Assembly: GCF_030811835.1 (NCBI RefSeq)
Contig: NZ_JAUSRO010000006.1
Location: 62,001-126,000, forward strand
From: Variovorax ginsengisoli
GTDB taxonomy: Bacteria > Pseudomonadota > Gammaproteobacteria > Burkholderiales > Burkholderiaceae_C
Length of the DNA: 64,000 nt
Direction of reading: 5' to 3'
Shown here: piece by piece, positions 34,157-42,914 of the stretch
How positions within the stretch are numbered: the stretch's first letter is position 1
Layout: every line of letters begins with the position of its first letter
Translations under genes and position numbers: made by a program
The notes under the pieces: generated by a model
Told to the model about the DNA's origin: nothing
Seen by the model: the letters and a program-made list of their open reading frames with translations, nothing else
The model's database searches: none

Positions 34157-35329
34157 ATGCAGCGTCGCCATCTCATCCAGGCCGCCGGCCTGACCGCCAT
34201 CGCCCTGGCCATGCCTTTTGCGCATGCGCAGGACAACAAGTTCAAGATCGGCCTGATCCTGCCGATGACCGGCCAGTCGGCCTCCACCGGCCGGCAGATC
34301 GAGGCCGCCGCGCGCCTCTACATGGCGCAAAACGGAGACACCGTGGCGGGCAAGAAGATCGAACTGATCGTCAAGGACGACACAGGCCTGCCTGACGTGA
34401 CCAAGCGCCTGGCGCAGGAACTGGTGGTCAACGACAAGGTCAACGTGCTCGCCGGCTTCGGTCTGACGCCGCTCGCGCTTGCGGTGGCCCCGGTCGCCAC
34501 GCAGTCGAAGACGCCGCAGGTCGTGATGGCCGCGGCCACCTCCAGCATCACGGAGGCCTCGCCCTACATCGTGCGCACCGGCTTCACGCTGCCGCAGGTG
34601 TCGGTGCCGATGGGCGACTGGGCACCGAAGAACGGCATCAAGAGCGTGGTCACGCTGGTGGCCGACTACGGCCCTGGCAACGACGCCGAGAAGTTCTTCA
34701 GCGAGCGCTTCCAGCTCAATGGCGGCAAGGTCATCGACAAATTGCGCGTGCCGCTGCGCAACCCCGACTTCGCGCCGTTCCTGCAGAAGGTGCGCGACGC
34801 CAAGCCCGACGCGCTCTTCGTCTTCGTGCCGTCGGGTGCGGGCGCCGCGGTCATGAAGCAGTTCCTGGAGCGCGGCATGGACAAGGCCGGCATCAAGCTG
34901 ATCGCCACCGGCGACGTGACCGATGACGATCAACTCAACGACATGGGCGACGGCGCGCTCGGCGTGGTCACCTCGCACCACTACTCGGCGGCGCACCCGT
35001 CGGCGATGAACAAGAAGTTCGTCGACGCCTTCCAGCAGGCCAATCCCAAGCTGCGTCCCAACTTCATGGCGGTGGGCGGCTACGACGGCATGCGCGTGAT
35101 CTATGAAGCGCTCAAGACCAGCAAGGGGCAGGGCGGCGGCGACGCCTTGCTGGCCGCGATGAAGGGCCAGGTCTTCGAGAGCCCGCGCGGCCAGGTGCTG
35201 ATCGACGCGCAGACGCGCGACATCGTGCAGGACGTGTACCTGCGCAAGGTCGAGAAGAAGGACGGCCAGCTCTACAACGTCGAGTTCGACGTGATCAAGG
35301 CCGTCAAGGACCCGGGCAAAACTAAATAA
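34157..35329 (+). CDS. Branched-chain amino acid/aromatic acid-type ABC transporter substrate-binding protein
   Basis: This 390-residue periplasmic receptor of the LivK/HmgA class has a signal peptide (cleavage after FAHAQ) and the family blocks KIGLILPMTGQSASTG, KIELIVKDDTG, VNVLAGFG and VVTSHHYSAAHPS. An AGGAGA site precedes the ATG. Its four partner genes follow in order. Because the operon follows a vanillate-demethylase-type cluster, the ligand may be an aromatic acid rather than a branched-chain amino acid. The stop codon is followed at once by copy B of a dispersed repeat. Confidence 0.9.
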   Translation: MQRRHLIQAAGLTAIALAMPFAHAQDNKFKIGLILPMTGQSASTGRQIEAAARLYMAQNGDTVAGKKIELIVKDDTGLPDVTKRLAQELVVNDKVNVLAGFGLTPLALAVAPVATQSKTPQVVMAAATSSITEASPYIVRTGFTLPQVSVPMGDWAPKNGIKSVVTLVADYGPGNDAEKFFSERFQLNGGKVIDKLRVPLRNPDFAPFLQKVRDAKPDALFVFVPSGAGAAVMKQFLERGMDKAGIKLIATGDVTDDDQLNDMGDGALGVVTSHHYSAAHPSAMNKKFVDAFQQANPKLRPNFMAVGGYDGMRVIYEALKTSKGQGGGDALLAAMKGQVFESPRGQVLIDAQTRDIVQDVYLRKVEKKDGQLYNVEFDVIKAVKDPGKTK

Positions 35330-35330
35330 A

Positions 35331-35427
35331 GGGCTCGCCACCAGGCTGCGCGCACTGCGTGTCGCTTCGCCTTCCCCCTACCGGGGGCAACACCAGGGGC
35401 CCGGCGAAGCCGGTTCCTCGGTGTTTC
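35331..35427 (+). repeat. Dispersed extragenic repeat, copy B (between livK-type and livH-type genes)
   Basis: This is a 97-base segment starting one base after the binding-protein stop and matching the minus strand of 17978-18070. It contains hairpins CCCCC-tacc-GGGGG (35374-35387) and CCGGC-gaa-GCCGG (35401-35413). In copy A the second loop differs while both stem arms are kept. As in copy A, it separates a binding-protein gene from the first membrane-subunit gene. Confidence 0.75.
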
Positions 35428-35469
35428 CCGAAGAGACCGCGCTGTGCGGCAAGCTGGTGAATCGCTGAT

Positions 35470-36342
35470 ATGTTGACCATTCTTTTCGACGGCATCGCCT
35501 ACGGCATGCTGCTCTTCGTCCTTGCCGTGGGCCTGGCCATCACGCTGGGCCTGATGAACTTCATCAACCTGGCCCACGGAGCCTTCGCGATGGTGGGGGG
35601 CTACCTCACCGTGTTCGCGATGCAGAAGCTCGGGCTGCCCTTCCTGGCCTGCCTGCCGCTGGCCTTTGTCGTGGTCGGCCTGGCCGGCGCGCTGCTCGAG
35701 CGCACGCTCTACCGGCCGATGTATGGCAAGTCGCACCTCGACCAGGTGTTGTTTTCCATCGGCCTGGCGTTCATGGCCGTGGCGGCCATCGATTACTTCG
35801 TCGGCTCCTCGCAGCAGAACGTGCAACTGCCCGAGTGGCTGCGCGGTCGTACCGAGGTCGGCGACGGCGCGCTGCTGCTGGGCATGGGGCACTACCGGCT
35901 CTTCATCATCGGCGTGTGCGCTGTGCTCACGGTGGTGCTGCAGCTGATCCTGTCGAAGACGCGCTTCGGCAGTCGCCTGCGTGCCGCGGTCGACGACCCG
36001 CGCGTGGCCGCCGGTCTGGGCATCAACGTCAACATCGTGTTCCTGCTGACCTTTGCGGTCGGTTCCGGTCTGGCAGGCCTGGGCGGCGCGCTGGGCGCGG
36101 AAATTCTCGGGCTCGACCCGACATTTCCCCTCAAGTACATGATCTATTTCCTGATCGTGGTCTCGGTGGGCGGCACGTCGTCGATCACCGGTCCGCTCGC
36201 AGCGGCGCTGCTGTTGGGCATCGCCGACGTGGCGGGCAAATACTTCATTCCGAAGATGGGGGCGTTCACCGTCTACCTGCTGATGATCCTGATATTGATG
36301 TGGCGCCCCCAGGGCCTGTTCACCCGCAAGGGAGGTCGTTGA
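35470..36342 (+). CDS. ABC transporter permease, LivH type
   Basis: This 290-residue inner-membrane permease has about eight hydrophobic segments and LivH marks: AYGMLLFVLAVGLAITLGLM, NLAHGAFAMVGGY, LFSIGLAFMAVAAIDYF, and DDPRVAAGLGINVN for the ATPase contact loop. Only a weak ribosome-binding site is visible, and 140 bases with a dispersed repeat separate it from the binding-protein gene. The next permease gene starts on the last base of its TGA stop. Confidence 0.93.
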   Translation: MLTILFDGIAYGMLLFVLAVGLAITLGLMNFINLAHGAFAMVGGYLTVFAMQKLGLPFLACLPLAFVVVGLAGALLERTLYRPMYGKSHLDQVLFSIGLAFMAVAAIDYFVGSSQQNVQLPEWLRGRTEVGDGALLLGMGHYRLFIIGVCAVLTVVLQLILSKTRFGSRLRAAVDDPRVAAGLGINVNIVFLLTFAVGSGLAGLGGALGAEILGLDPTFPLKYMIYFLIVVSVGGTSSITGPLAAALLLGIADVAGKYFIPKMGAFTVYLLMILILMWRPQGLFTRKGGR

Positions 36343-37319
36343 TGAGCGCGCCTTCCAACGTTGACTTCCAGTCGGCCCTGCTTCGCAAGGCGCGCTGGAA
36401 GCCGCTGGAGTTCGTGGCCTGGGCGATCGCCTTTGCGCTGCCGCTCGTCATGCCTTCGCATTCGCTGCTGGTCAACGAAATCGCCATCGTCGCGCTGTTC
36501 GCGATGTCGCTCGACCTGATCCTGGGCTACACCGGGATCGTGTCGCTGGGCCATGCGGCATTCTTCGGCTTCGGCGCCTACGTGGCGGCACTCTTCGCCA
36601 AACTGGTCATGCCCGATCCGACGGTCGGCCTGCTGGTGGCCATCGCCGCTTCGGCCGCGCTCGGCGCGGTGGCCAGCGTCACCATCCTGCGCGGCAGCGA
36701 CCTGACGCGGCTCATGGTCACGCTGGGCACGGCGCTGCTGCTGCTTGAGCTGGCCAACAAGCTCGACTGGCTGACCGGCGGCGCCGACGGCCTGCAGGGC
36801 GTGGTGCTCGGTCCGGTGCTCGGACTGTTCGACTTCGACCTGTACGGCCGTGTGGCCGCCTGGTACTCGCTGGCCGTCATGCTGGTGCTGTTCCTGCTGA
36901 TGCGGCGCTTCGTGCACTCGCCGTTCGGTGCCACCCTCAAGGCGATCCGCGACAACCGCCTGCGCGCCATGGCCATCGGCCTGCCTGTGGTTTCGCGGCT
37001 CGCCGTGATCTACACCCTGGCCGCCGGCGTGGCGGGCGCTGCGGGTGCGTTGCTGGCCCAGACCACGGGCTTCGCGTCGCTCGACGTGCTGGCCTTCGAC
37101 CGCTCGGCCGATGTCCTGCTCATGCTGGTCATCGGCGGCGTGGGCTGGCTCTACGGCGGCGTGCTCGGCGCCATCGTGTTCAAGCTGTTGCAGACCTGGC
37201 TGTCTGCCGTGACGCCGCAGTACTGGATGTTCTGGATCGGCCTGATCCTGGTGCTGCTGGTGCTGGTCGGGCGCGAGCGGCTGCTCAAGCCGTGGCTGTG
37301 GTTCGGGAGGCGCGCATGA
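36342..37319 (+). CDS. ABC transporter permease, LivM type
   Basis: This 325-residue inner-membrane permease has about nine hydrophobic segments and LivM signatures: DLILGYTGIVSLGHAAFFG, SPFGATLKAIRDNRLRAMAIG (ATPase-contact loop) and AGVAGAAGALLA. The start overlaps the upstream stop as TGATG. It should form the translocation pore with the LivH-type subunit. Its stop overlaps the following ATPase gene (ATGA). Confidence 0.93.
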   Translation: MSAPSNVDFQSALLRKARWKPLEFVAWAIAFALPLVMPSHSLLVNEIAIVALFAMSLDLILGYTGIVSLGHAAFFGFGAYVAALFAKLVMPDPTVGLLVAIAASAALGAVASVTILRGSDLTRLMVTLGTALLLLELANKLDWLTGGADGLQGVVLGPVLGLFDFDLYGRVAAWYSLAVMLVLFLLMRRFVHSPFGATLKAIRDNRLRAMAIGLPVVSRLAVIYTLAAGVAGAAGALLAQTTGFASLDVLAFDRSADVLLMLVIGGVGWLYGGVLGAIVFKLLQTWLSAVTPQYWMFWIGLILVLLVLVGRERLLKPWLWFGRRA

Positions 37320-38077
37320 CCGACACCGTGCTTTGTGCCACCGGCCTGGTGATGCGCTTTGGCGGCATCACGGCCACCAACAACGTCACGCTGAATCTCA
37401 AGCGCGGTGCACGTCATGCGCTGATCGGCCCCAACGGGGCGGGCAAGACCACGCTCATCAACCTGCTCACGGGCGTGCTCACGCCCACCGAAGGCCGCAT
37501 CGAACTGCTGGGCGAGGACATCACGACGCTCGCGCCGTACCGCCGCGTGGCGCGCGGCATGGTGCGCACCTTCCAGATCAACCAGTTGTTCGACTCGATG
37601 ACGCCGCTGGAAACGCTCGCCCTCGTGGTGTCGCAGCAGCGGGGCATGGCCGGGCAGTGGTGGCGGCCGCTGGGCGCTTCCCGCGCGGTGGTGGAGCGGG
37701 CGACCCAACTGCTCGAACAGTTCCACCTGGGCGATGTCGCGCAGCAGCAGGTCAAGCACCTGGCCTATGGCAAGCGCCGCTTGCTGGAGATTGCGATTGC
37801 GCTGGCCTGCGAGCCCCGCGTGCTGCTGCTCGACGAGCCGGTGGCCGGTGTGCCGGCTGGCGAGCGCGAGGAACTGCTGCAGACCGTGGCGGCATTGCCG
37901 GCCGATGTGTCGGTGCTGCTGATCGAACACGACATGGATCTGGTGTTCAGCTTCGCCGACCGCATGACGGTGCTGGTCAACGGCACGCTGCTGACCGAGG
38001 GGGACCCCGATACGATCGCCAACGATCCGAAGGTCAAGGAGGTCTACCTGGGCCACGGAGAAGCCATCCATGTCTGA
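37316..38077 (+). CDS. ABC transporter ATP-binding protein, LivG type
   Basis: This 253-residue ATPase has Walker A GPNGAGKTT, signature-region VKHLAYGKRRLLEIA (a LivG-like variant of LSGGQ), Walker B VLLLDEPVAG and switch His in IEHDMDLVF. The start overlaps the LivM-type stop by 4 bases, and its own end overlaps the LivF-type gene by 8 bases. It powers the transporter as a heterodimer with LivF. Confidence 0.94.
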   Translation: MTDTVLCATGLVMRFGGITATNNVTLNLKRGARHALIGPNGAGKTTLINLLTGVLTPTEGRIELLGEDITTLAPYRRVARGMVRTFQINQLFDSMTPLETLALVVSQQRGMAGQWWRPLGASRAVVERATQLLEQFHLGDVAQQQVKHLAYGKRRLLEIAIALACEPRVLLLDEPVAGVPAGEREELLQTVAALPADVSVLLIEHDMDLVFSFADRMTVLVNGTLLTEGDPDTIANDPKVKEVYLGHGEAIHV

Positions 38078-38774
38078 TTTCCTGCGCATCGACAACCTGA
38101 GCGCCGGTTACGGCGAAGCCGTGGTACTGCACGACGTCGCGCTCACGCTGGGCGAGGGCCAAACGCTGGCGCTGCTGGGCCGCAACGGCACCGGCAAGAC
38201 CACGCTGATCAACACGCTCGCCGGCAGCACGCGCCAGCACGGCGGCAGCATCATGCTCGGCGGCGTGGCGTTGCACCGGCTGGCGCCACACCAGCGCGCG
38301 GCGGCCGGCATTGGCTGGGTGCCGCAGGAGCGCAACATCTTCAAGTCGCTCACGGTGCATGAAAACCTGACCGCGGTGGAGCGGGCCGGCCCCTGGAACG
38401 CGCAACGTGTCTATGAGATGTTCCCGCGTCTGGCCGAGCGAAAGACCAACCTGGGCACGCAGCTCTCGGGCGGCGAGCAGCAGATGCTCGCGGTGGGCCG
38501 TGCGCTGGTGGTCAATCCGCGGCTGCTGCTGCTCGACGAGCCGCTCGAAGGCCTGGCGCCGATCATCGTGGAAGAGCTCCTGCGCGCCATCCGTCGCATC
38601 ACACGCGACGAGGGACTGGCCGCGATCATCGTCGAGCAGCATCCGCAGGCGATCCTGGCCATTTCCGACCATGCCGTGGTGCTCGACCATGGCACCGTGG
38701 TGCATGCGGACACGGCACCGGCCCTGCGCGCGCAACCCGCCGTGCTCGACCGTCTGCTGGGCGTGGCGCGCTGA
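38070..38774 (+). CDS. ABC transporter ATP-binding protein, LivF type
   Basis: This 234-residue ATPase has Walker A GRNGTGKTT, Q-loop VPQERNIFKSL, signature LSGGEQQMLAVGRAL, Walker B LLLLDEPLEGLAP and switch His in VEQHPQAIL. It is the last gene of the five-gene transporter. Fifty-three bases separate its stop from the stop of the convergent EAL gene; I see no convincing terminator there. Confidence 0.94.
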   Translation: MSDFLRIDNLSAGYGEAVVLHDVALTLGEGQTLALLGRNGTGKTTLINTLAGSTRQHGGSIMLGGVALHRLAPHQRAAAGIGWVPQERNIFKSLTVHENLTAVERAGPWNAQRVYEMFPRLAERKTNLGTQLSGGEQQMLAVGRALVVNPRLLLLDEPLEGLAPIIVEELLRAIRRITRDEGLAAIIVEQHPQAILAISDHAVVLDHGTVVHADTAPALRAQPAVLDRLLGVAR

Positions 38775-38827
38775 GGCGGCGCCTCGCGTGGAAGGCCCGG
38801 TCCCAGAGCCCCGACCATGGGGTCCTG

Positions 38828-40447
38828 TCAGGTTGAGGTTGCCAGCGGGGCCTGCGACGGCAGCCATGCAGCGACGAGCTTGCGCAAGGCGTCGACCGAC
38901 TGCGGGCGCCCGAAGAGCCAGCCCTGCGCGTACTGCACGCCGCGTTCGCGCAGGAAGTGCGCTTGCGCCTCTGTTTCGACGCCTTCTGCCACCACTTCCA
39001 GGCCGAGCGTGCGGGCCAGATCGATGACCATCGTCACGACCTTGTCGCCCGTGCCGATGCCGGCCACACCGATGGCGTCGACAAAGCGCTTGTCGATCTT
39101 CAGCACGTCCAGGCGGAAGCTGCTCAGGAATGCCAGGCTCGAGTAACCGGTGCCGAAGTCGTCGATCGCCACCCGCAGGCCGACGGTGCGGATGTCGTCG
39201 ATGACCTGCATCACGTCGGTGCTTTCGAGGAAGCCGCGCTCCGTGGCCTCCACCCAGAAGCTCTGCGGCGGCAGGCCGGTGCGCTCGAGCATGTTGGCGA
39301 GCATGCTCACCGTGCGGCCTGAGCTCAGATCGGCCGCCGACAGGTTGATGCTGATGTGAAAGTCCGGATGCTCGTGCAGGAAGACTGCGGCGTCGCGGGC
39401 CACCAACTGGACCACGCGCTCGGTCACCCGCTCGATGAATCCCGCCTTTTCGGCCGCGGCGATGAAGTGGTCCGGTGGAACCATGCGCTTGCCGCGCTGC
39501 CATCGCATCAGCGCTTCGGCACCGATGCACCGGCCCGAGCGCAGGTCGACGATGGGTTGGTATTGCATGAACACCTGAGGCGACTGCAACGCATAGCGGA
39601 AATCAGCCGCTTTCTGCACGTAAAGCCGTGACAGCAGCCACAGGCAGGCTGACAGCACCACACCGAAGAGGGCGCCGATCGGCAGCAGGAACAGGCGCGC
39701 CTCGTCGATGCGTGTTTGCGTGCGCGGCCGAGGAAAGGCCACGTAGGCCACGACGTCGTGTTCGGGTGTGGCGTGCATGGCGACGACGTAGTCGCCATCG
39801 ACGAAGGTCGCGGAGGTTTGTTGGGCCATCGAGGAGGCCCAGGCCGGATTGAAGTCGCCGCGACCGATCAGGCGCCGGTGTTCCGTGCGCAGGAACATGC
39901 CCAACGCCACGTCGGGCGCCGTGCGGAAGATGTCGAGCGTCACCGCTTCGTCGATGAAGACGATCACGCCGTCACGTTCAGCGGCCAGGTACTTGTGGCC
40001 CTCCATGCCCGGCAGGCTCATGCCGGTATGAATGCGCAGACCGGTCGAGCTGACCGTGGTGGCGGCATCGAGCAACAAGCCTGGCCCATAGAGGCCAAGC
40101 GAGGAGCACATCAACCGCCCGTTCTGGATGCGGCCCACCGCGCTCGCGAACAGGGACGCCGCATCGGCCTGGCGCAGGCGCAGCATGCCTTGCTCGCTGC
40201 AGGCGTCGGCATGGACGGGCGTGCGAGAGACGATGTTGATGATGGCGTCGACATCGGCACTGCTGGCCTGCGCCTTGCGCAGCACTTCCGCGACGATGCG
40301 CGTCGCACCCTCTGCGCTGTCGTGGCGGCCACGCAGTTCGGCCATGTGCGCTGCGAGGAGCATGCAAGCGGTAATGACCATTGCGCTGGCAAACAACAGC
40401 GCCACGTTGGCCAGTTTGCTGCGTAAGTCGATGGCGGGCAGGATCAC
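38828..40447 (-). CDS. CSS-motif EAL-domain cyclic di-GMP phosphodiesterase
   Basis: This 539-residue inner-membrane protein has TM1 at about residues 13-33, a periplasmic CSS domain (about 34-250) with the redox-active C114 in MCSSLG and a possible partner C83, and TM2 at about 252-274. The cytoplasmic EAL domain (about 285-530) keeps the catalytic set: EALMRW (E311), INLS, EATERGFLE, DDFGTGYSSL, KIDKRF and VVAEGVET. It should hydrolyse c-di-GMP. In known CSS-EAL proteins, disulfide formation in the periplasm holds activity down. The next gene upstream, on the same strand, encodes a diguanylate cyclase. Confidence 0.92.
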   Translation of the reverse strand: MILPAIDLRSKLANVALLFASAMVITACMLLAAHMAELRGRHDSAEGATRIVAEVLRKAQASSADVDAIINIVSRTPVHADACSEQGMLRLRQADAASLFASAVGRIQNGRLMCSSLGLYGPGLLLDAATTVSSTGLRIHTGMSLPGMEGHKYLAAERDGVIVFIDEAVTLDIFRTAPDVALGMFLRTEHRRLIGRGDFNPAWASSMAQQTSATFVDGDYVVAMHATPEHDVVAYVAFPRPRTQTRIDEARLFLLPIGALFGVVLSACLWLLSRLYVQKAADFRYALQSPQVFMQYQPIVDLRSGRCIGAEALMRWQRGKRMVPPDHFIAAAEKAGFIERVTERVVQLVARDAAVFLHEHPDFHISINLSAADLSSGRTVSMLANMLERTGLPPQSFWVEATERGFLESTDVMQVIDDIRTVGLRVAIDDFGTGYSSLAFLSSFRLDVLKIDKRFVDAIGVAGIGTGDKVVTMVIDLARTLGLEVVAEGVETEAQAHFLRERGVQYAQGWLFGRPQSVDALRKLVAAWLPSQAPLATST

Positions 40448-40584
40448 AGAAGCGTTCTCGCGTGGCGCGGGGCGAAGGCGCCGTTCGCGGTCTTCAGGGG
40501 ATGGAGGTGCATTCAGTTGGCGCCGGCAGGGACGATGGTCATACCGATCATCCCCGCAATCTGCAGGCTGCCTTCAAGATATCT

Positions 40585-42273
40585 TCATTCGATCGGGTGG
40601 TAAGCCCGCGCCGTGTCGCGGCCCTCGGCCTTGGCTTGGTAGAGCGCCTGATCGGCGCGTCGCAGGAGTTCGTCCGTGGGAATGAGTCCGTCCGAGCAGC
40701 TCGCCACGCCAATGCTCACCGTCACACCACCATGCAGCCCGCGGGTGTCGCGTGCGATCACCGTCACCAGTTCATGCGCCACCTGCAGCGCAGTGGCGGT
40801 ATCCGTGTCGGGCAATATCGCCGCGAATTCTTCTCCGCCCAGGCGCGCGACCACGTCGCCCGTGCGCAGGTTGGTGCTCAGCAGTGCAGTGAGGCGGCGC
40901 AGCACCTCGTCGCCCACCGCATGGCCGTGAACGTCGTTGATTTGCTTGAAATGGTCGGCGTCAATCATCAGCACGCTGAGCGAGCGCTTCTGACGGCGCG
41001 CATCGGCCAGCGCACGGGCCAGCAGGGGATCGAACATGCGGCGGTTTGGCAGGCCGGTCAGCGCATCGGTGTGGGCCTGGTGGCCGAGTTCGGCGTTGGC
41101 GGCTTCGAGTTCGAGCGTGCGTTGGCGTACCTGCTGCTCGAGGTCTTCGCGTGCATCGACCAGCCGGCGCGTCATGCTGCTCAGCGCGACGGCCAGTGTC
41201 TGCATCTCGGCGCTGCTGGTGGCCATCGGAATCCTGGCACCGGGAGCACCGGACTCCACGTCGCGCGCCGCACGTGCCATGCGCATCAGATCGGCGCCGA
41301 AGCGGCGTGCGGCCACGCCAGCGAGCAACGAGCCCACCAGCGCGGTCAGCAGTCCGATGAGCAGCGCGCTGCGCGTGGTGTCGGCCACGGCCGCAAACGC
41401 GTTGGCCGCAGGTTCGCGCGCCACAATGGTCCAGCCCAGGTCGCTGACCCGATCGTGCGCCGCCAGCGGGCTTGTGGCGGTGAGGTAGTCGGCGCCATCG
41501 TGCCAGCGCACGACGGCAGCGGCGCCGGGCGCCTGGCCGCTCGCTGGCAAGCGCACGCCGGCATCTGCGAGGCGCCGACTCTGGCCGCCGGGTGCATAGA
41601 TGACATCGCCCTGCCGGTCGAAGATGAAGACCTCGATGCCGGCGGCGCGTGCCTCGGCCGGCAGCACGGTGTCGATGACCTCGCCTGCCCAGTCCCAGCT
41701 GGTGTGCACGCCGATCACGCCGATGATGCGGCCTTCATGCATCACGGGCGCCGAATAATCGAGGAAGCGAAGCGGTTCGTTGTTCTTGTCAGGTGGCAGC
41801 AGCGTGGCCAGCAGCTTGGCTGGATGCACGTCGCCCACATAGAGGCTTCGCTGGCCGTTCTGGAACCAGGGCCGCTCGGCCACGCTTTCGTTGTGCAGGA
41901 TGTCGCGGGTGGAGGCTGCCACGCGACCTTGCGGATTGGCCACGCCGACCCACAGGTTCGTCGGTTGGGTGGCCTCGATCAGTTCCAGCGCGCGGCGGGC
42001 CTCCGGCGAGGCCAGCCCATCGCCCCACAGTGCCTCGCGGCTGGCGATCATGCCCACCACGGCGGCGTTTGCATGCAGTCCATTGGCGAGCGTGCGAGAA
42101 GCGGCGGCGGCCGCGAAGATGAGCGAGCGGCCAGCATCGGCACGAATCCGGCCGCGCAGCATGTCGCTCAGGATCCATGTGGTGGCGATGGAAGCCAACA
42201 CCACCAGCGTACCGAACACGATCGTCAGTTGGACCGTCAAGCTGGGCGGTGTGTTGGCGGGACGGTCGGGCAT
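40585..42273 (-). CDS. Membrane sensor diguanylate cyclase (Cache-like, HAMP, GGDEF)
   Basis: This 562-residue protein has TM1 at about 13-35, a periplasmic dCache-like sensor domain (about 40-310, with WVGVANPQGRVAAST and GVHTSWDWAGEV), TM2 at about 318-338, a HAMP-like linker, a short coiled coil, and a GGDEF domain (about 395-562). The active site is GGEEF at 479-483. An inhibitory RxxD site is present (R470-D473), five residues before GGEEF. It should make c-di-GMP and be subject to product inhibition. It is encoded immediately upstream of the EAL gene on the same strand, with 137 bases between them. Confidence 0.92.
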   Translation of the reverse strand: MPDRPANTPPSLTVQLTIVFGTLVVLASIATTWILSDMLRGRIRADAGRSLIFAAAAASRTLANGLHANAAVVGMIASREALWGDGLASPEARRALELIEATQPTNLWVGVANPQGRVAASTRDILHNESVAERPWFQNGQRSLYVGDVHPAKLLATLLPPDKNNEPLRFLDYSAPVMHEGRIIGVIGVHTSWDWAGEVIDTVLPAEARAAGIEVFIFDRQGDVIYAPGGQSRRLADAGVRLPASGQAPGAAAVVRWHDGADYLTATSPLAAHDRVSDLGWTIVAREPAANAFAAVADTTRSALLIGLLTALVGSLLAGVAARRFGADLMRMARAARDVESGAPGARIPMATSSAEMQTLAVALSSMTRRLVDAREDLEQQVRQRTLELEAANAELGHQAHTDALTGLPNRRMFDPLLARALADARRQKRSLSVLMIDADHFKQINDVHGHAVGDEVLRRLTALLSTNLRTGDVVARLGGEEFAAILPDTDTATALQVAHELVTVIARDTRGLHGGVTVSIGVASCSDGLIPTDELLRRADQALYQAKAEGRDTARAYHPIE

Positions 42274-42312
42274 GCGATGGATTCTAGGGGCCGCCCCGGG
42301 GGCACCCAGCGC

Positions 42313-42795
42313 TCAGATCGGCAGCGCCGTGGTGGTCTTGACGCGGTCTAGCACGAAGCTCGTCTTGCAGTCCTGCACGCTCGGATGCTTGAGCAGCGTG
42401 TCCATGACGAAGCGCGAGTAGTCCGCCATGTCGGCCACCACGACGCGCAGCAGGTAGTCCATGTCGCCGGTGAGCGAGGCGCATTCGACCACCTCGGGCC
42501 AGCCCTGTACCGACGCGCGAAAGGCATCCATCGGGCTGCGCTTGTGACTTTCGGTGTGCTTTTCCAGACGCACGTTGATGTATGCGGTGAGCGCCAGGCC
42601 GACCCGCTCAGCGCGCAGCAGTGCCACGTAGCCGGCGATCACACCGGTTTCCTCCAGCCGCTTGACCCGGCGCAGCGTGGCCGACGACGACAGGCTGACG
42701 ATGGCCGCCAGCTCGTCATAGGTGGCACGTCCGTGGGTCTGCAGCGCGCGAAGCACGCGCAGATCAATGGCATCGAGTTCAGCTGAGGCGTTCAT
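42313..42795 (-). CDS. Lrp/AsnC family transcriptional regulator
   Basis: This 160-residue regulator has an N-terminal helix-turn-helix (about residues 8-55; [21 protein letters not shown]) and a C-terminal RAM/AsnC ligand domain with [11 protein letters not shown]. The start at 42795 was chosen because the upstream extension in frame has no ribosome-binding site and would overlap the divergent hppD gene. It is divergent from hppD with 119 bases between, which hold two copies of TTGCAGGAAT. By analogy with PhhR or Lrp systems it probably controls aromatic amino acid breakdown. Confidence 0.92.
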   Translation of the reverse strand: MNASAELDAIDLRVLRALQTHGRATYDELAAIVSLSSSATLRRVKRLEETGVIAGYVALLRAERVGLALTAYINVRLEKHTESHKRSPMDAFRASVQGWPEVVECASLTGDMDYLLRVVVADMADYSRFVMDTLLKHPSVQDCKTSFVLDRVKTTTALPI

Positions 42796-42805
42796 TTCCG
42801 CAATC

Positions 42806-42856
42806 TTGCAGGAATCTTGCGCCGCTGACCAGCCAAGCCCTGCAAGTTGCAGGAAT
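42806..42856. promoter_or_regulatory. Direct repeats TTGCAGGAAT and palindrome in the lrp-hppD promoter region
   Basis: TTGCAGGAAT occurs at 42806-42815 and 42847-42856, 41 bases apart (about four helical turns). CTGCAAGTTGCAG (42840-42852) is a perfect palindrome overlapping the second copy. Lrp/AsnC proteins bind phased sites on one DNA face, so these are the likely binding sites of the divergent regulator. Confidence 0.55.
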
Positions 42857-42914
42857 TCTGTGCGCGGATTGCCTACGATCGATCCCATACCCCACCTCAT
42901 TCCGGAGACGCACG

